Origin: Clostridium beijerinckii
Lineage (GTDB): Bacteria; Bacillota; Clostridia; Clostridiales; Clostridiaceae
DNA length: 64,000 bases
Assembly (NCBI GenBank): GCA_003129525.1
Contig: CP029329.1
Location: 1,655,501-1,719,500 of the forward strand
Direction of reading: 5' to 3'
Below, piece by piece: positions 19,364 through 28,842 of this stretch. A model generated the notes under the pieces. It did no database searches, was not told the origin of the DNA, and saw nothing but the letters and a program-made list of their open reading frames with translations. Made by a program: the position numbers and the translations under genes. How positions within the stretch are numbered: position 1 is the first letter of the stretch; each line of letters opens with the position of its first letter.

Positions 19364-19399
19364 AAAAAGGACAAAGTCTGAAAGCAGACTTTGTCTTTT
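19364..19399 (+). terminator. Terminator after the kinase gene
   Basis: Stem ACAAAGTCTG / CAGACTTTGT with flanking AAAAG/CTTTT and a 4-nt loop. Beyond it, up to araA, the DNA holds only a 7-G run (19438-19444) and short CAAA tandem repeats. Confidence 0.7.
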
Positions 19400-19575
19400 A
19401 CTAATTGGGAAAATATAATAAAAATAATATTATTAACGGGGGGGTATCCGTTTTAGAACAATAATATTTTACATTTTGTTAATCGAACTTACTCAACAAA
19501 CAAACAAACAAACAAAGTGAATGAAGTTTGTTTTTGAATTTTTATGAAATAAAATAACTAGGGGAAGATTTTAAC

Positions 19576-21042
19576 TTATTTCCAAGCAACGCTAGCAAAT
19601 TTTAATTCATTTTTGAAAGTTGAAAGTTTAGTATCATTATTAATTAATACGCATTCGACACCAACCATATCAGCCCAATCTACTAATTGTTCTTCATCAA
19701 CTATGAAAGAGAAACTAGTATGGTGAGCACCGCCAGCAATAATCCATGCTTTAGCACCTTCTTTTAATGATGGTTGTGGTTTCCAAAGAACGCTTGCTAC
19801 TGGTAAGTTAGGCATATCTTCAGTTACTTCAACAGCATCAACACTGTTAACAATCAGACGGAATCTATTACCCATATCTATTAATGAAGCAGCAACAGCA
19901 GGACCTGAAGCTCCTTTAAATACTAAACGAGCAGGATCTTCTTTATCTCCAATTCCAAGTGGATGTACTTCAATAACTGGTTTTGTTGCAGCAAGTGTTG
20001 GACAAATTTCAAGCATATGTGCGCCAAGAATTAATCCATTTTCAGAATCAAGGTTGTAAGTATAATCTTCCATTAAGCCTGTACCTTTTCCTTCAGCCAT
20101 GATTTTCATAGCTCTAAGGAGTGCAGCAGTTTTCCAATCTCCTTCAGCACCAAATCCATAACCCTCAGCCATTAAATGTTGAGCAGCAAGTCCTGGAAGT
20201 TGTTTCAATCCATGAAGCGCTTGGAAGTTAGTTGTGAAAGCTGTATATCCTTTTGCATCTAAGAAAGTTCTTATACCAATTTCAATTTTTGCTTGCTCAC
20301 GAATAGAATCTACTGGAGCTTTAGGATCTATATCGTATAATGAAGCATATTCAGCCATAAGCTCATCAATTTGACTTTCAGTAACATTAGCCATTGAGTT
20401 AACCAAGTCTCCAACGCCATAGTAATCTATAGTCCAACCAAATTTAATTTCAGCTTCAATTCTATCACCATCAGTAACAGCAACATCTCTCATGTTGTCT
20501 CCAAAACGAGCAACTTTAATGCTACGTCCTTCAGTAACAGCAACAGCAGGAGCCATCCATTTAGCTATATCAGCAGCAACAGAATCATCTGTCCAGTGAC
20601 CAACTACTATTTTACGAGCTATATCAAGTCTAGCTCCGATATATCCAAATTCTCTATCTCCATGAGCTGCTTGGTTTAAATTCATGAAGTCCATATCAAT
20701 TGTTCCCCAAGGAATTTCTTTATTAAATTGAGTATGAAGGTGAAGTAATGGTTTTCTAAGTTCTGTTAAACCATGAATCCACATCTTAGCTGGTGAGAAT
20801 GTATGCATCCAAGTGATTATACCAGCGCAATTTTCAGAAATATTAGCATCATTACATACTTTTCTAATTGAATCAGAATTAGTAGCAACTGTTTTAAATA
20901 TAATTTTATACGGTAGAGCTTTAGAATTTAACCCTTCAACAATTTTTTTAGTGTTATCGGACACTTGATCTATTACTTCAGGACCGTAAAGAGGTTGACT
21001 TCCTGTAACAAACCAAAATTCATAATTTTTTAACTTTATCAT
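19576..21042 (-). CDS. araA: L-arabinose isomerase
   Basis: 488 residues, standard length. Converts L-arabinose to L-ribulose with Mn2+ in the cytoplasm. N-terminus KNYEFWFVTGSQPLYGPEV is diagnostic, followed by WMHTFSPAKMWI. Metal and catalytic residues are in GYGFGAEGDWK (Glu), LMEDYTYNL (Glu), GAHMLEICPT (His) and GGAHHTSFS (His). Ribosome site AGGAGGAAT is 7 nt before the ATG. It is divergent from araR across a 413-bp control region with AraR-like boxes directly over its promoter. Confidence 0.98.
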   Translation of the reverse strand: MIKLKNYEFWFVTGSQPLYGPEVIDQVSDNTKKIVEGLNSKALPYKIIFKTVATNSDSIRKVCNDANISENCAGIITWMHTFSPAKMWIHGLTELRKPLLHLHTQFNKEIPWGTIDMDFMNLNQAAHGDREFGYIGARLDIARKIVVGHWTDDSVAADIAKWMAPAVAVTEGRSIKVARFGDNMRDVAVTDGDRIEAEIKFGWTIDYYGVGDLVNSMANVTESQIDELMAEYASLYDIDPKAPVDSIREQAKIEIGIRTFLDAKGYTAFTTNFQALHGLKQLPGLAAQHLMAEGYGFGAEGDWKTAALLRAMKIMAEGKGTGLMEDYTYNLDSENGLILGAHMLEICPTLAATKPVIEVHPLGIGDKEDPARLVFKGASGPAVAASLIDMGNRFRLIVNSVDAVEVTEDMPNLPVASVLWKPQPSLKEGAKAWIIAGGAHHTSFSFIVDEEQLVDWADMVGVECVLINNDTKLSTFKNELKFASVAWK

Positions 21043-21115
21043 TTAAAATTCCTCCTACATAATAAAATATTTATTAGATTTTAATATACATTTTCATAAA
21101 TACAAACAAACTTAG

Positions 21116-21161
21116 ATGTATGTACAAGTATATTATAATATAATAGTATTGTACATACAAG
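21116..21161 (-). promoter_or_regulatory. araA promoter with paired AraR-like boxes
   Basis: Minus-strand promoter TTGTAT (plus 21155-21160), 17-bp spacer, TATAAT (plus 21132-21137). Box 1 ATGTATGTACAAG at 21116-21128 lies over the start region; box 2 TTGTACATACAAG at 21149-21161 lies over the -35. The core resembles the B. subtilis AraR operator (TTGTACGTACAA type). A bound repressor would block RNA polymerase. Confidence 0.8.
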
Positions 21162-21338
21162 AGGAAAGCGAAAAAATTATTGATAATTTTTTTATAAAAT
21201 AAAAGAAAAATAGAGAAAATATTAAGATGGATTTATATTTATGATTTGAGTAAACACTGTGTTGTACAATGTATTAGTAAAAACATGCGATATGGTGAGA
21301 TGTTTCAATTTAATTAAATAAATAATTCGTAAAAACTA

Positions 21339-21391
21339 TTGATATAATAATAAAATGGATATATAATCAAATCATCAAGTGCGTACAACTT
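21339..21391 (+). promoter_or_regulatory. araR promoter with AraR-like autoregulatory site
   Basis: TTGATA (21339-21344), 17-bp spacer, TATAAT (21362-21367), then AAGTGCGTACAACTT (21377-21391) at the expected start. The operator suggests autorepression. Between this and the araA module is about 175 bp of AT-rich DNA with nothing recognised. Confidence 0.75.
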
Positions 21392-21455
21392 CTGAAATTT
21401 AATATTTTAAGAAAAGTAGTGCATACTCTATTTGAATGGAAGTAGTTGATAAATA

Positions 21456-22529
21456 ATGAAAGAATCTGAAACAAAACACGAAATTATTGAAAAATATTAT
21501 ATAAATCTTGTAGAAGAGAATAAGGTTTCATCAGGAGAACAATTAGCTTCTGAGCATGAAATAGCCACTCTATTTAATGTAAGCAGGCATACAGTAAGAC
21601 AGGCACTTAGTTATTTAGTACAAGAGGGGTGGATATATAAAGAAAGAGGAAAAGGAAGTTTTTACTCTAATAAAAAAACAAATGAAATTAAGAAGAATGT
21701 TGCGGTACTTACAACGTATATATCAGATTATATTTTTCCTAAAATTATAGCAGGTATAGAAGAGGAACTTAGAAAAAAGGGATATAATTTATTGCTATTT
21801 AATAGTAATAATGATATTGAAAATGAAAGAATTTGTTTTGAAAATATTATAAATCAAGATATAGCGGGGCTAATAGTAGAACCAGCACAAAGTACTATAA
21901 ATAATTTACACCATGAAAGCATAAAAAAATTAGAAAAGAATAACATAAAATATATTGCAATAAATGCTAATTGTGATGAAGAAAACTCTGCTTTCATTAT
22001 AGTGGATGATGAACAAGGTGGATATAAACTAACAAATTATTTGTTAGAACTTGGTCATAAGAATATTGCTGCAATATTTAAAGCAGATGATTTACAAGGT
22101 GAAAAACGTAGAAAAGGTTATATAAAAGCTCTTAAAGAATACGATTTGAGTTTTGATAAAAATATAGTAGGAGAATATATAACTGATAATGAAGAAATGT
22201 ACATAAATCAATTTACAAAAAAGATATTAAGTCTTGAAAATAAACCAACAGCAATTGTCTGCTATAATGATAAAGTTGCTTTAAGAGTAATAGACAATTG
22301 TAGAAAAGAAGGTATAAAAATACCTAGAGATTTATCAATTGTAAGTTTTGATGATTCTAGCTTAGCAGTTTCATCAGATGTTAAGCTTACAACAATAAAA
22401 CATCCAAAGGAAGAAATGGGGATAAAAGCAGCAAAATGTATTATTGATATGATTGAAGGAAGAATAGATAAACCTCAATATACATATAATGCTGAGCTTA
22501 TTGTTAGAGATTCATGTTCTAGAGTTTAA
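21456..22529 (+). CDS. araR: Arabinose-responsive repressor, GntR HTH fused to a LacI-type sugar-binding domain
   Basis: 357 residues. A GntR-type winged HTH (about 1-70: SGEQLASEHEIATLFNVSRH, VRQALSYLVQEGW, KERGKGSF) is joined to a type-I periplasmic-binding domain (about 80-357: NVAVLTTYISDYIFPKIIAGI, VDDEQGGYKLTNYLLELGH, IVSFDDSSLA, TTIKHPKEEMG). This two-part architecture is that of AraR from B. subtilis and C. acetobutylicum, a repressor released by L-arabinose. It is divergent from araA, with operators at both promoters, and upstream of araD-tal-tkt. A degenerate copy lies at 28560-28785. Confidence 0.95.
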   Translation: MKESETKHEIIEKYYINLVEENKVSSGEQLASEHEIATLFNVSRHTVRQALSYLVQEGWIYKERGKGSFYSNKKTNEIKKNVAVLTTYISDYIFPKIIAGIEEELRKKGYNLLLFNSNNDIENERICFENIINQDIAGLIVEPAQSTINNLHHESIKKLEKNNIKYIAINANCDEENSAFIIVDDEQGGYKLTNYLLELGHKNIAAIFKADDLQGEKRRKGYIKALKEYDLSFDKNIVGEYITDNEEMYINQFTKKILSLENKPTAIVCYNDKVALRVIDNCRKEGIKIPRDLSIVSFDDSSLAVSSDVKLTTIKHPKEEMGIKAAKCIIDMIEGRIDKPQYTYNAELIVRDSCSRV

Positions 22530-22570
22530 TATTTTATCTTTGTTTCACAGTAATTTAAATTTTAAAATGC

Positions 22571-22623
22571 TTGAAGCAAAGATGAATTTTAATATATTAT
22601 TATGCATATTGTTGTACGTACAA
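22571..22623 (+). promoter_or_regulatory. araD operon promoter with perfect AraR-like palindrome
   Basis: TTGAAG (22571-22576), 18-bp spacer, TATTAT (22595-22600), then the perfect 12-bp palindrome TTGTACGTACAA at 22612-22623, the best match in the window to the known AraR core. The leader to araD contains a small hairpin (AAACCAC / GTGGTTT, 22728-22744). Confidence 0.75.
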
Positions 22624-22826
22624 ACATACAACAAGAGGGTATGTGTAAATTTTAAAGATATACACAGCTAAAAAAGTGCGAAGCACAATAGAGAACTTTT
22701 TAAAGCATATATAAGACCATTTAATAGAAACCACGTAGTGGTTTTATCATTAGTTGTTAACTATACATTGCCCACAGGGGATACCAATAAAGGGCATTAA
22801 CTCTTAATTGAATTAAGGAGGATATT

Positions 22827-23513
22827 ATGTTAGAAAAATTAAAGAAAAAAGTTTATGAAGCAAATATGGAACTACAAAGAAAAGGACTTGTAATTTATAC
22901 ATGGGGAAATGTAAGCGAAATTGATAGAGAAACAGGCCTAGTAGTAATAAAACCAAGTGGTGTTGATTATGACACTATGAAAGCAGAAGACATGGTAGTT
23001 ATAGACTTAGATGGAAATATAATTGAAGGAAAATATAAACCTTCAACTGATACCGCAACTCATTTAGTTATGTATAACACTTATCCAAGTATTGGAGGAG
23101 TTGTTCATACTCATTCAGAATGGGCAACAACTTTTGCTCAAGCAGGAATGTCTATACCAGCTTTTGGAACAACTCATGCAGATTATTTCTATGGAGATAT
23201 TCCATGCACTCGTGACTTAACTGATCAAGAAATTAGTGGAGAATATGAAAAAGAAACAGGAAATGTAATAGTAGAAACAATTGGAGATAAAAATCCATTA
23301 GAAATTCCTGCTATTGTAGTTAAAAATCACGGACCATTTGCTTGGGGAAAAGATGCTAATTCAGCAGTTTATAATGCAGTAGTATTAGATAAGGTGGCTG
23401 AAATGGCATATAAAACAATCACTTTAAATAATAATGTAAAAGGTGTTAAACAACATCTTTTAGATAAACACTATCTTAGAAAACATGGTGCAAATGCATA
23501 TTATGGACAATAA
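22827..23513 (+). CDS. araD: L-ribulose-5-phosphate 4-epimerase
   Basis: 228 residues, class II aldolase-like fold, Zn-dependent. It converts L-ribulose-5-P to D-xylulose-5-P, the last arabinose-specific step. Motifs: [34 protein letters not shown] with two Zn-ligand His residues, [12 protein letters not shown], and [13 protein letters not shown] with the third His. Ribosome site AAGGAGG. It is the first gene of araD-tal-tkt, after an AraR operator. Confidence 0.97.
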   Translation: MLEKLKKKVYEANMELQRKGLVIYTWGNVSEIDRETGLVVIKPSGVDYDTMKAEDMVVIDLDGNIIEGKYKPSTDTATHLVMYNTYPSIGGVVHTHSEWATTFAQAGMSIPAFGTTHADYFYGDIPCTRDLTDQEISGEYEKETGNVIVETIGDKNPLEIPAIVVKNHGPFAWGKDANSAVYNAVVLDKVAEMAYKTITLNNNVKGVKQHLLDKHYLRKHGANAYYGQ

Positions 23514-23523
23514 AATCAATGTA

Positions 23524-23686
23524 CAATTGACAATTGAGGGAAAAAAGCTTATAGCTTTTCGAAAAATATATAAATTTAGAAATTCCATTAGGGAAAAGTG
23601 ATAATCCAAATCTTGTATTTGGTTATCAGACCTTTCTCTTTGAGGTTCATCCTAAATTATTAACTGTTAATTGTCAATTGTTAACT
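23524..23686. repeat. Heptanucleotide-repeat-flanked element between araD and tal
   Basis: Two imperfect heptamers of CAATTGA (23524-23537) lie 10 bp after the araD stop. Four inverted heptamers (TTAACTG, TTAATTG, TCAATTG, TTAACTA at 23660-23686) end just before tal. The ends are therefore inverted repeats of each other. The interior holds a hairpin AAAAGCT..AGCTTTT (about 23543-23559) and a second one, GATAA..CCAAAT / ATTTGG..TTATC (about 23601-23628). It looks like a small non-coding element, MITE-like in layout, with no ORF. Confidence 0.6.
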
Positions 23687-23711
23687 AAATTAATGAGGAG
23701 ATGTTGAGAAA

Positions 23712-24368
23712 ATGAGATTTTTTTTAGACACAGCAAACATAGAACATATAAAAGAAGCAAATGAAATGGGAGTAATATGTGGTGTAACTACAAATCCATC
23801 ATTAGTTGCAAAAGAAGGTAGAGACTTTAATGAAGTAATAAAAGAAATAACAGAAATAGTAGATGGACCAATAAGTGGAGAAGTTATAAGTGAAGATGCT
23901 CAAGGAATGATTAAAGAAGGAAGAGAAATTGCAGCAATTCATAAGAATATGATTGTAAAAATTCCAATGACAGCAGAAGGACTTAAGGCAACTAAGGTTC
24001 TATCTAAAGAAGGAATTAAAACAAATGTAACTTTAATTTTTTCAGTAACACAAGCATTACTTGCTGCTAATGCAGGAGCAACATATGTAAGTCCATTCTT
24101 AGGAAGAATAGATGATATTTCAATGGATGGAATGGAACTTGTTAGAAATATTGCAGATATATTTGCAATTCATGGAATAGAAACAGAAATAATCGCAGCT
24201 AGTGTAAGAAATCCAATTCATGTTATTCAAGCAGCACAAGCTGGAGCAGATATTTCAACAATACCATATAGCTTAGTTCTACAAATGATAAAACATCCGT
24301 TAACAGATCAAGGATTAGAAAAGTTTAAGGCAGATTGGGCGGCAGCGTTTGGGTCAGTTAACAATTAA
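23712..24368 (+). CDS. tal: Transaldolase (short TalC/F6P-aldolase-like form)
   Basis: 218 residues, the short bacterial transaldolase subfamily. It transfers a dihydroxyacetone unit between sugar phosphates in the non-oxidative pentose phosphate pathway. Motifs: [43 protein letters not shown] with the Schiff-base Lys, [28 protein letters not shown] and [10 protein letters not shown]. Ribosome site TGAGGAGATG. The last four codons (Ser-Val-Asn-Asn) and the stop are made of the CARTTAA repeat, so the original C-terminus may have differed slightly. Confidence 0.95.
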   Translation: MRFFLDTANIEHIKEANEMGVICGVTTNPSLVAKEGRDFNEVIKEITEIVDGPISGEVISEDAQGMIKEGREIAAIHKNMIVKIPMTAEGLKATKVLSKEGIKTNVTLIFSVTQALLAANAGATYVSPFLGRIDDISMDGMELVRNIADIFAIHGIETEIIAASVRNPIHVIQAAQAGADISTIPYSLVLQMIKHPLTDQGLEKFKADWAAAFGSVNN

Positions 24369-24396
24369 CAGTTAAGTAGGAAAAGCTTGCAGCTTT
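24355..24396. repeat. CARTTAA heptamer tract overlapping the end of tal, plus hairpin
   Basis: Three tandem heptamers CAGTTAA, CAATTAA, CAGTTAA (24355-24375) contain the tal stop codon. They are followed by GGAAAAGCTT / AGCTTTTC (24379-24396), a hairpin matching the one after araD; the flanking text TATATTTAGAA is also shared. No T-run, so it is not a clear terminator. Confidence 0.6.
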
Positions 24397-24458
24397 TCTG
24401 AAGATTAATATATTTAGAATGTAATTTATAAAATTAGTAATGTAAAGTGAGGAAAAAA

Positions 24459-26450
24459 ATGAGTAGAGAGTTAGATAAGTTATCTATTAATGCAATAAGG
24501 GTGCTTTCAGCAGATGCAATTGAAAAATCACAATCTGGACATCCGGGACTTCCGCTTGGCGCAGCTAGTATGGCATTTACACTATGGACAAAGATGAATC
24601 ATAGTGGAAAAAACCCTTATTGGGAAAATAGAGATAGATTTGTATTGTCAGCAGGACATGGTTCAATGCTTGAATATTCATTATTACATTTATTTGGATA
24701 TGGTGTAACAGTTGAAGATATAAAAAATTTCAGACAAGTAGGTAGTTTAACACCAGGACATCCAGAGTATGGTCATACTCAAGGTGTTGAAATTACAACA
24801 GGACCACTTGGACAAGGTATATGTAATGCCGTAGGAATGGCAATGGCAGAAGCACATCTTGCAGAAAAGTTTAATAAAGAGAACTATAGTGTAGTTGAAC
24901 ACTATACATATGCAATCTGTGGAGATGGTTGTCTTATGGAAGGAATCTCAGGAGAAGCATCATCACTAGCTGGAACTTTAGGTCTTGGAAAATTAGTTGT
25001 ATTATATGATTCAAATAATATTTCAATTGAAGGAAGTACTGATATAGCATTTAGAGAAGATGTAGCTAAGAGATATGAAGCTTATGGCTGGCAAGTATTA
25101 AACATTGCTGATGGAAATGATATAGATGCAATAGAAGCTGCTATTGAAGAAGCTAAAGCAGAAACTTTAAAACCTTCAATTATAATAGTTAAAAACCAAA
25201 TTGGTTTCGGATGCCCCGCAAAACAAGGAAAAGCATCAGCACATGGGGAACCATTGGGAACTGAAAATGTAAAAGCTATGAAAGAAAACTTAGGTTGGAA
25301 GACAGAACCAGCATTTTATGTGCCAGATGAAGTATATACAAATATGAATGAACATATAGAAGAAGGCGTTTCAAAAGAAGAAGCTTGGAACAAATTATTT
25401 AAAGAATATAAAAAAGAATATCCAGAATTAGCAAAAGAATACGATCAATGGTTTAGCGATGAAGTTGATAAGGAAGCATTATTAAATAATGAAGAATTCT
25501 GGAGCTTTGATAAAGAAATGGCTACAAGAGAATCTTCGGGAATAATGATAAATAGATTAGCTAAATTAATTCCTAATTTAATAGGAGGATCAGCAGATTT
25601 AGCTCCTTCAAATAAAACTTATATGGCTGGCAAGGGAGACTTCTCAGATACTGACAGAAGCGGACAAAATCTTCATTTTGGAGTAAGAGAACATGCAATG
25701 GCAGCTATAGTTAATGGTATGTATGTACATGGTGGACTTAAAGTATTCTGTTCAACATTCTTCGTATTCAGTGACTACATGAAGGGTGCTATGAGACTAT
25801 CAAGTCTTATGAATCTTCCAATAGCTTACGTTTTAACACATGATAGTATTGGAGTGGGAGAAGATGGTCCAACACATCAACCAATAGAACAATTATCAGC
25901 ACTTAGAAGTATGCCAAACATGACGGTATTTAGACCAGCTGACTCAAAAGAAACAGCAGCAGCTTGGTATTATGCTGTAACTAATGGAACTACACCAACA
26001 TCATTGGTATTAACAAGACAAAAATTACCACTATATGATGGATGTCCTAAGAGAGCATTAAAGGGTGGATATATACTTAAAGATTCTAAAAAGGAAACTC
26101 CAGATGTACTTCTTATGGCATCAGGTTCAGAAGTTGAATTAATATTTAAAGCAGCTGACGAATTAGCTACTAAAGGAATAGATGCAAGAGTTATAAGTAT
26201 GCCATCATTCGAGTTATTCGAAGCACAAGATGAAGCTTATAAAGAATCGGTTATGCCAAATAAAGTGAGAGCAAGAGTTGCTGTTGAAGCATTAACATCA
26301 TTTGGATGGCATAAATATGTAGGTCTAGATGGAGATGTTATTTCACTAGATACTTTCGGAGCATCAGGAAATGCAAATACATTATTTAAACAATTTGGAT
26401 TTACTGTAGAAAATGTTGTTGATAAGGCCATGAAGGTAGTTAACAAATAA
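24459..26450 (+). CDS. tkt: Transketolase
   Basis: 663 residues, full length. TPP-dependent, transfers two-carbon units between xylulose-5-P and aldose phosphates, completing conversion of arabinose carbon to F6P and GAP. Motifs: [34 protein letters not shown] through [11 protein letters not shown] (TPP/Mg binding), [12 protein letters not shown] with the catalytic Glu, and [16 protein letters not shown] frame start at GTG 24447 coincides with the GTGAGG ribosome site, so ATG 24459 (MSREL) is the start. It is the third gene of araD-tal-tkt. Confidence 0.97.
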   Translation: MSRELDKLSINAIRVLSADAIEKSQSGHPGLPLGAASMAFTLWTKMNHSGKNPYWENRDRFVLSAGHGSMLEYSLLHLFGYGVTVEDIKNFRQVGSLTPGHPEYGHTQGVEITTGPLGQGICNAVGMAMAEAHLAEKFNKENYSVVEHYTYAICGDGCLMEGISGEASSLAGTLGLGKLVVLYDSNNISIEGSTDIAFREDVAKRYEAYGWQVLNIADGNDIDAIEAAIEEAKAETLKPSIIIVKNQIGFGCPAKQGKASAHGEPLGTENVKAMKENLGWKTEPAFYVPDEVYTNMNEHIEEGVSKEEAWNKLFKEYKKEYPELAKEYDQWFSDEVDKEALLNNEEFWSFDKEMATRESSGIMINRLAKLIPNLIGGSADLAPSNKTYMAGKGDFSDTDRSGQNLHFGVREHAMAAIVNGMYVHGGLKVFCSTFFVFSDYMKGAMRLSSLMNLPIAYVLTHDSIGVGEDGPTHQPIEQLSALRSMPNMTVFRPADSKETAAAWYYAVTNGTTPTSLVLTRQKLPLYDGCPKRALKGGYILKDSKKETPDVLLMASGSEVELIFKAADELATKGIDARVISMPSFELFEAQDEAYKESVMPNKVRARVAVEALTSFGWHKYVGLDGDVISLDTFGASGNANTLFKQFGFTVENVVDKAMKVVNK

Positions 26451-26552
26451 TTATAACAATATATACCTAATAAATATAATAAGTAGTTAAATATAAAAAA
26501 TATATGTATAGATGTGTGTAAAATAGTAATTATGTAGTTTTAACAAAAATAA

Positions 26553-26584
26553 AAGAAAGTGTACTTTATAGAGTACATTTTCTT
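26553..26584 (+). terminator. Terminator after tkt
   Basis: 13-bp stem 26553-26565 / 26572-26584 with one G-T and a 6-nt loop, TTTTCTT in the 3' arm. It separates tkt from araK. Confidence 0.7.
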
Positions 26585-26629
26585 AAATGGTTTAAATGAA
26601 ATCAATAGATATATAATGGAGGTTTTTTT

Positions 26630-28237
26630 ATGAGTATAGAAATTAATGATATAAAAAATGCCATCATCAATGGTAAAACAGTACTTGGCATTGAACTTGG
26701 TTCAACTCGAATTAAAGCAGTTCTGATTGATGAAGATAATGCACCTATCGCTTCTGGTAGCCATGATTGGGAGAATAAATATATTAACAATATATGGACT
26801 TACAGCTTAGATGACATTTGGACTGGTGTACAAGACAGTTATAAGAATATGGCTGAGGATGTTAAACAAAAATATGGAGTAACTCTTCAAAATATAGGAG
26901 CAATCGGATTTAGTGCCATGATGCATGGCTATATGGCCTTCAACAAAGAGGGAGAACTTTTAGTACCATTCCGTACATGGCGAAACACTATTACTGAAAA
27001 GGCTTCAGAAGAATTGACAAAACTGTTTAATTACCATATTCCTCAAAGATGGAGCATTGCTCATCTTTATCAGGCTATATTAAATCAGGAAGAACATGTA
27101 GCTGATATTAATTTCCAAACAACCTTAGAAGGATACCTACATTGGAAATTAACAGGACAAAAGGTTATAGGAATTGGTGAAGCATCGGGAATGTTCCCTA
27201 TTGATATAAATACGAAGAACTATAATTCACATATGATTCAGCAGTTTGATGAATTGATTGCTTCTAAAAATTTTTCATGGAAACTTGAAAATATTTTTCC
27301 AAAGGTTTTATTAGCCGGTGAAAAGGCTGGTGTTCTTACTGAAGAAGGAGTAAAGCTTTTAGATGTCACAGGACAGTTAAAACCAGGTATTCCACTTTGC
27401 CCTCCAGAAGGCGATGCAGGAACAGGCATGGTCGCAACTAACAGCGTAGCAAAGCGTACTGGTAATGTTTCTGCTGGAACATCTGTTTTTGCAATGATTG
27501 TACTTGAAAATGAATTGTCAAAAGCATATGAAGAAATCGATTTAGTTACAACACCTACTGGTAACTTAGTAGCTATGGTTCACTGCAATAACTGTACTTC
27601 AGACCTAAATGCATGGGTTGGATTATTTAAAGAATTTGCAGAAGCAATGGGTGTAGAAGTTGACATGAATAAGTTATTTGCAACTTTATATAACAAGGCA
27701 CTTGAAGGAGATGCAGATTGTGGAGGCTTATTAGCTTATAATTATTTCTCAGGTGAACATATAACTAATTTTGAAGAAGGACGTCCATTGTTTGTGCGTT
27801 CACCAGAAAGCAAATTCAACCTAGCTAATTTTATGCGTGTTAATTTATTCACATCATTAGGTGCACTAAAAACTGGTTTAGATATTCTTCTTAAAAAAGA
27901 AGGAGTTCAACTAGATGAAATCTTAGGTCACGGTGGCTTATTTAAGACTAAAGATGTAGGACAAAAAATTATGGCTGCTGCTATTGATGCTCCAGTTTCT
28001 GTTATGGAAACTGCTGGAGAAGGCGGATCATGGGGTATTGCATTACTTGCGTCTTATATGCTAAACAAAGGGTCAAATGAAACATTACAAGACTATCTTA
28101 CAAATAAAGTATTTATAGGAAAAATGGGTACAAAGATAGATCCTGATAGTAAGGATGTTGAAGGTTTTAACGAATTTATGAAACGTTACACTAAAGGACT
28201 TGCTATTGAAAGAGCAGCAGTAGATAATCTCAAATAA
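26630..28237 (+). CDS. araK: FGGY-family L-ribulokinase (AraK type)
   Basis: 535 residues. N-terminal ATPase half begins [18 protein letters not shown] (phosphate-1 loop); [13 protein letters not shown], then [12 protein letters not shown] and [13 protein letters not shown] in the second half; [15 protein letters not shown] near the C-terminus. The kinase sits between arabinose genes, with araA and araD present and no araB, so it most likely phosphorylates L-ribulose. In C. acetobutylicum the ribulokinase of this pathway is a distinct FGGY protein named AraK; I assign the name by context and family. Ribosome site GGAGG. A terminator precedes it; no AraR box is evident before it. Confidence 0.88.
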   Translation: MSIEINDIKNAIINGKTVLGIELGSTRIKAVLIDEDNAPIASGSHDWENKYINNIWTYSLDDIWTGVQDSYKNMAEDVKQKYGVTLQNIGAIGFSAMMHGYMAFNKEGELLVPFRTWRNTITEKASEELTKLFNYHIPQRWSIAHLYQAILNQEEHVADINFQTTLEGYLHWKLTGQKVIGIGEASGMFPIDINTKNYNSHMIQQFDELIASKNFSWKLENIFPKVLLAGEKAGVLTEEGVKLLDVTGQLKPGIPLCPPEGDAGTGMVATNSVAKRTGNVSAGTSVFAMIVLENELSKAYEEIDLVTTPTGNLVAMVHCNNCTSDLNAWVGLFKEFAEAMGVEVDMNKLFATLYNKALEGDADCGGLLAYNYFSGEHITNFEEGRPLFVRSPESKFNLANFMRVNLFTSLGALKTGLDILLKKEGVQLDEILGHGGLFKTKDVGQKIMAAAIDAPVSVMETAGEGGSWGIALLASYMLNKGSNETLQDYLTNKVFIGKMGTKIDPDSKDVEGFNEFMKRYTKGLAIERAAVDNLK

Positions 28238-28260
28238 ATATTTAATATAATACACTTATG

Positions 28261-28311
28261 AAGGAGTTGTCGCAAAATGATTTAAGTTTTAATCATAAGC
28301 GAAGCTCCTTT
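28261..28311 (+). terminator. Probable terminator after araK
   Basis: Outer arms AAGGAG / CTCCTT, with inner CGC/GCG and TGATT/AATCA pairs, followed by TTTTG. Confidence 0.5.
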
Positions 28312-28388
28312 TGTGATTGTCAACTAATGGTGATTTAAAAAGAGTAGTTAGTTTATTATGAAATTTCATAAATACAAATGAATTTTAG

Positions 28389-28434
28389 ATGTATGTACAT
28401 GATAGGGATAATACAATGATATTGTACATACGAT
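28389..28434 (-). promoter_or_regulatory. Decayed copy of the araA operator-promoter module
   Basis: Box 1 ATGTATGTACATG (28389-28401) and box 2 TTGTACATACGAT (28422-28434) keep the 33-bp offset. The minus-strand promoter is degraded: TCGTAT, 17 bp, TATCCC. On this strand it would fire toward the end of araK, where no gene needs it. Surrounding text (TTCATAAATACAAA..., ATGTATGTACA...) matches the araA-araR region. Confidence 0.7.
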
Positions 28435-28496
28435 ATTAAAATAAAAAAAATATTAATAGATTATAGTTATTTATTAAATAAAAAAATGAAAAACTA

Positions 28497-28549
28497 TTGA
28501 TATAATAATGAAAACGATATATAATAAAAACATCAAGTACGTACAACTT
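28497..28549 (+). promoter_or_regulatory. Surviving araR-type promoter and AraR-like operator upstream of the second importer
   Basis: TTGATA (28497-28502), 17-bp spacer, TATAAT (28520-28525), then AAGTACGTACAACTT (28535-28549). Sequence and spacings match the araR promoter at 21339-21391, and the operator core is a better palindrome. It could drive transcription through 28843 into the importer operon at 29312-33287. Confidence 0.7.
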
Positions 28550-28559
28550 ATTAACAAGT

Positions 28560-28785
28560 ACCATTTTATAAAGTTATAATTATTAAGAATTTATGGAATG
28601 CTTTAATTAGATGTAAGTAACTGAGAATGATAAAACAAGTATTTAATTTGGACAAGCAGACTGAATATGTAAAGAAAGGTGAAACGGAAGTCTTTAATCC
28701 AGTGAGAAAGCAAGAAAATATTGCTGTACTTACAAGATACATATATAAAGAGTATATATTACAATTTTTCATATTTAAATTATGA
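28560..28785 (+). pseudogene. Relic of a second araR
   Basis: Downstream of the duplicated promoter, the frame from ATG 28627 to the stop at 28785 reads ENIAVLTRYIYKEYI, matching AraR KNVAVLTTYISDYI at the HTH/sugar-domain junction. The preceding IKQVFNLDK...KKGETEVF matches VRQALSYL...RGKGSF. Further upstream GATGTAAGTAAC corresponds to the recognition-helix codons, out of frame. The HTH start and nearly all of the sugar-binding domain are gone, and there is no ribosome site, so it is a non-coding remnant. Confidence 0.7.
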
Positions 28786-28842
28786 GAAGAGTATCAATTC
28801 AATATAAAATAATAATATCTATTAAGATTGGAGAGAAGTTTA

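Noticed and set aside
19438-19444. Run of seven Gs, considered as G-quadruplex or slippage site
   Set aside because: A single G-run cannot form a quadruplex and no gene spans it.
23524-24396. Repeats near araD/tal considered as a CRISPR array
   Set aside because: Units are 7 bp in direct tandem without spacers; no cas genes.
28566-28772. 68-codon minus-strand ORF
   Set aside because: Antisense to the araR relic; the plus strand carries recognisable AraR sequence instead.
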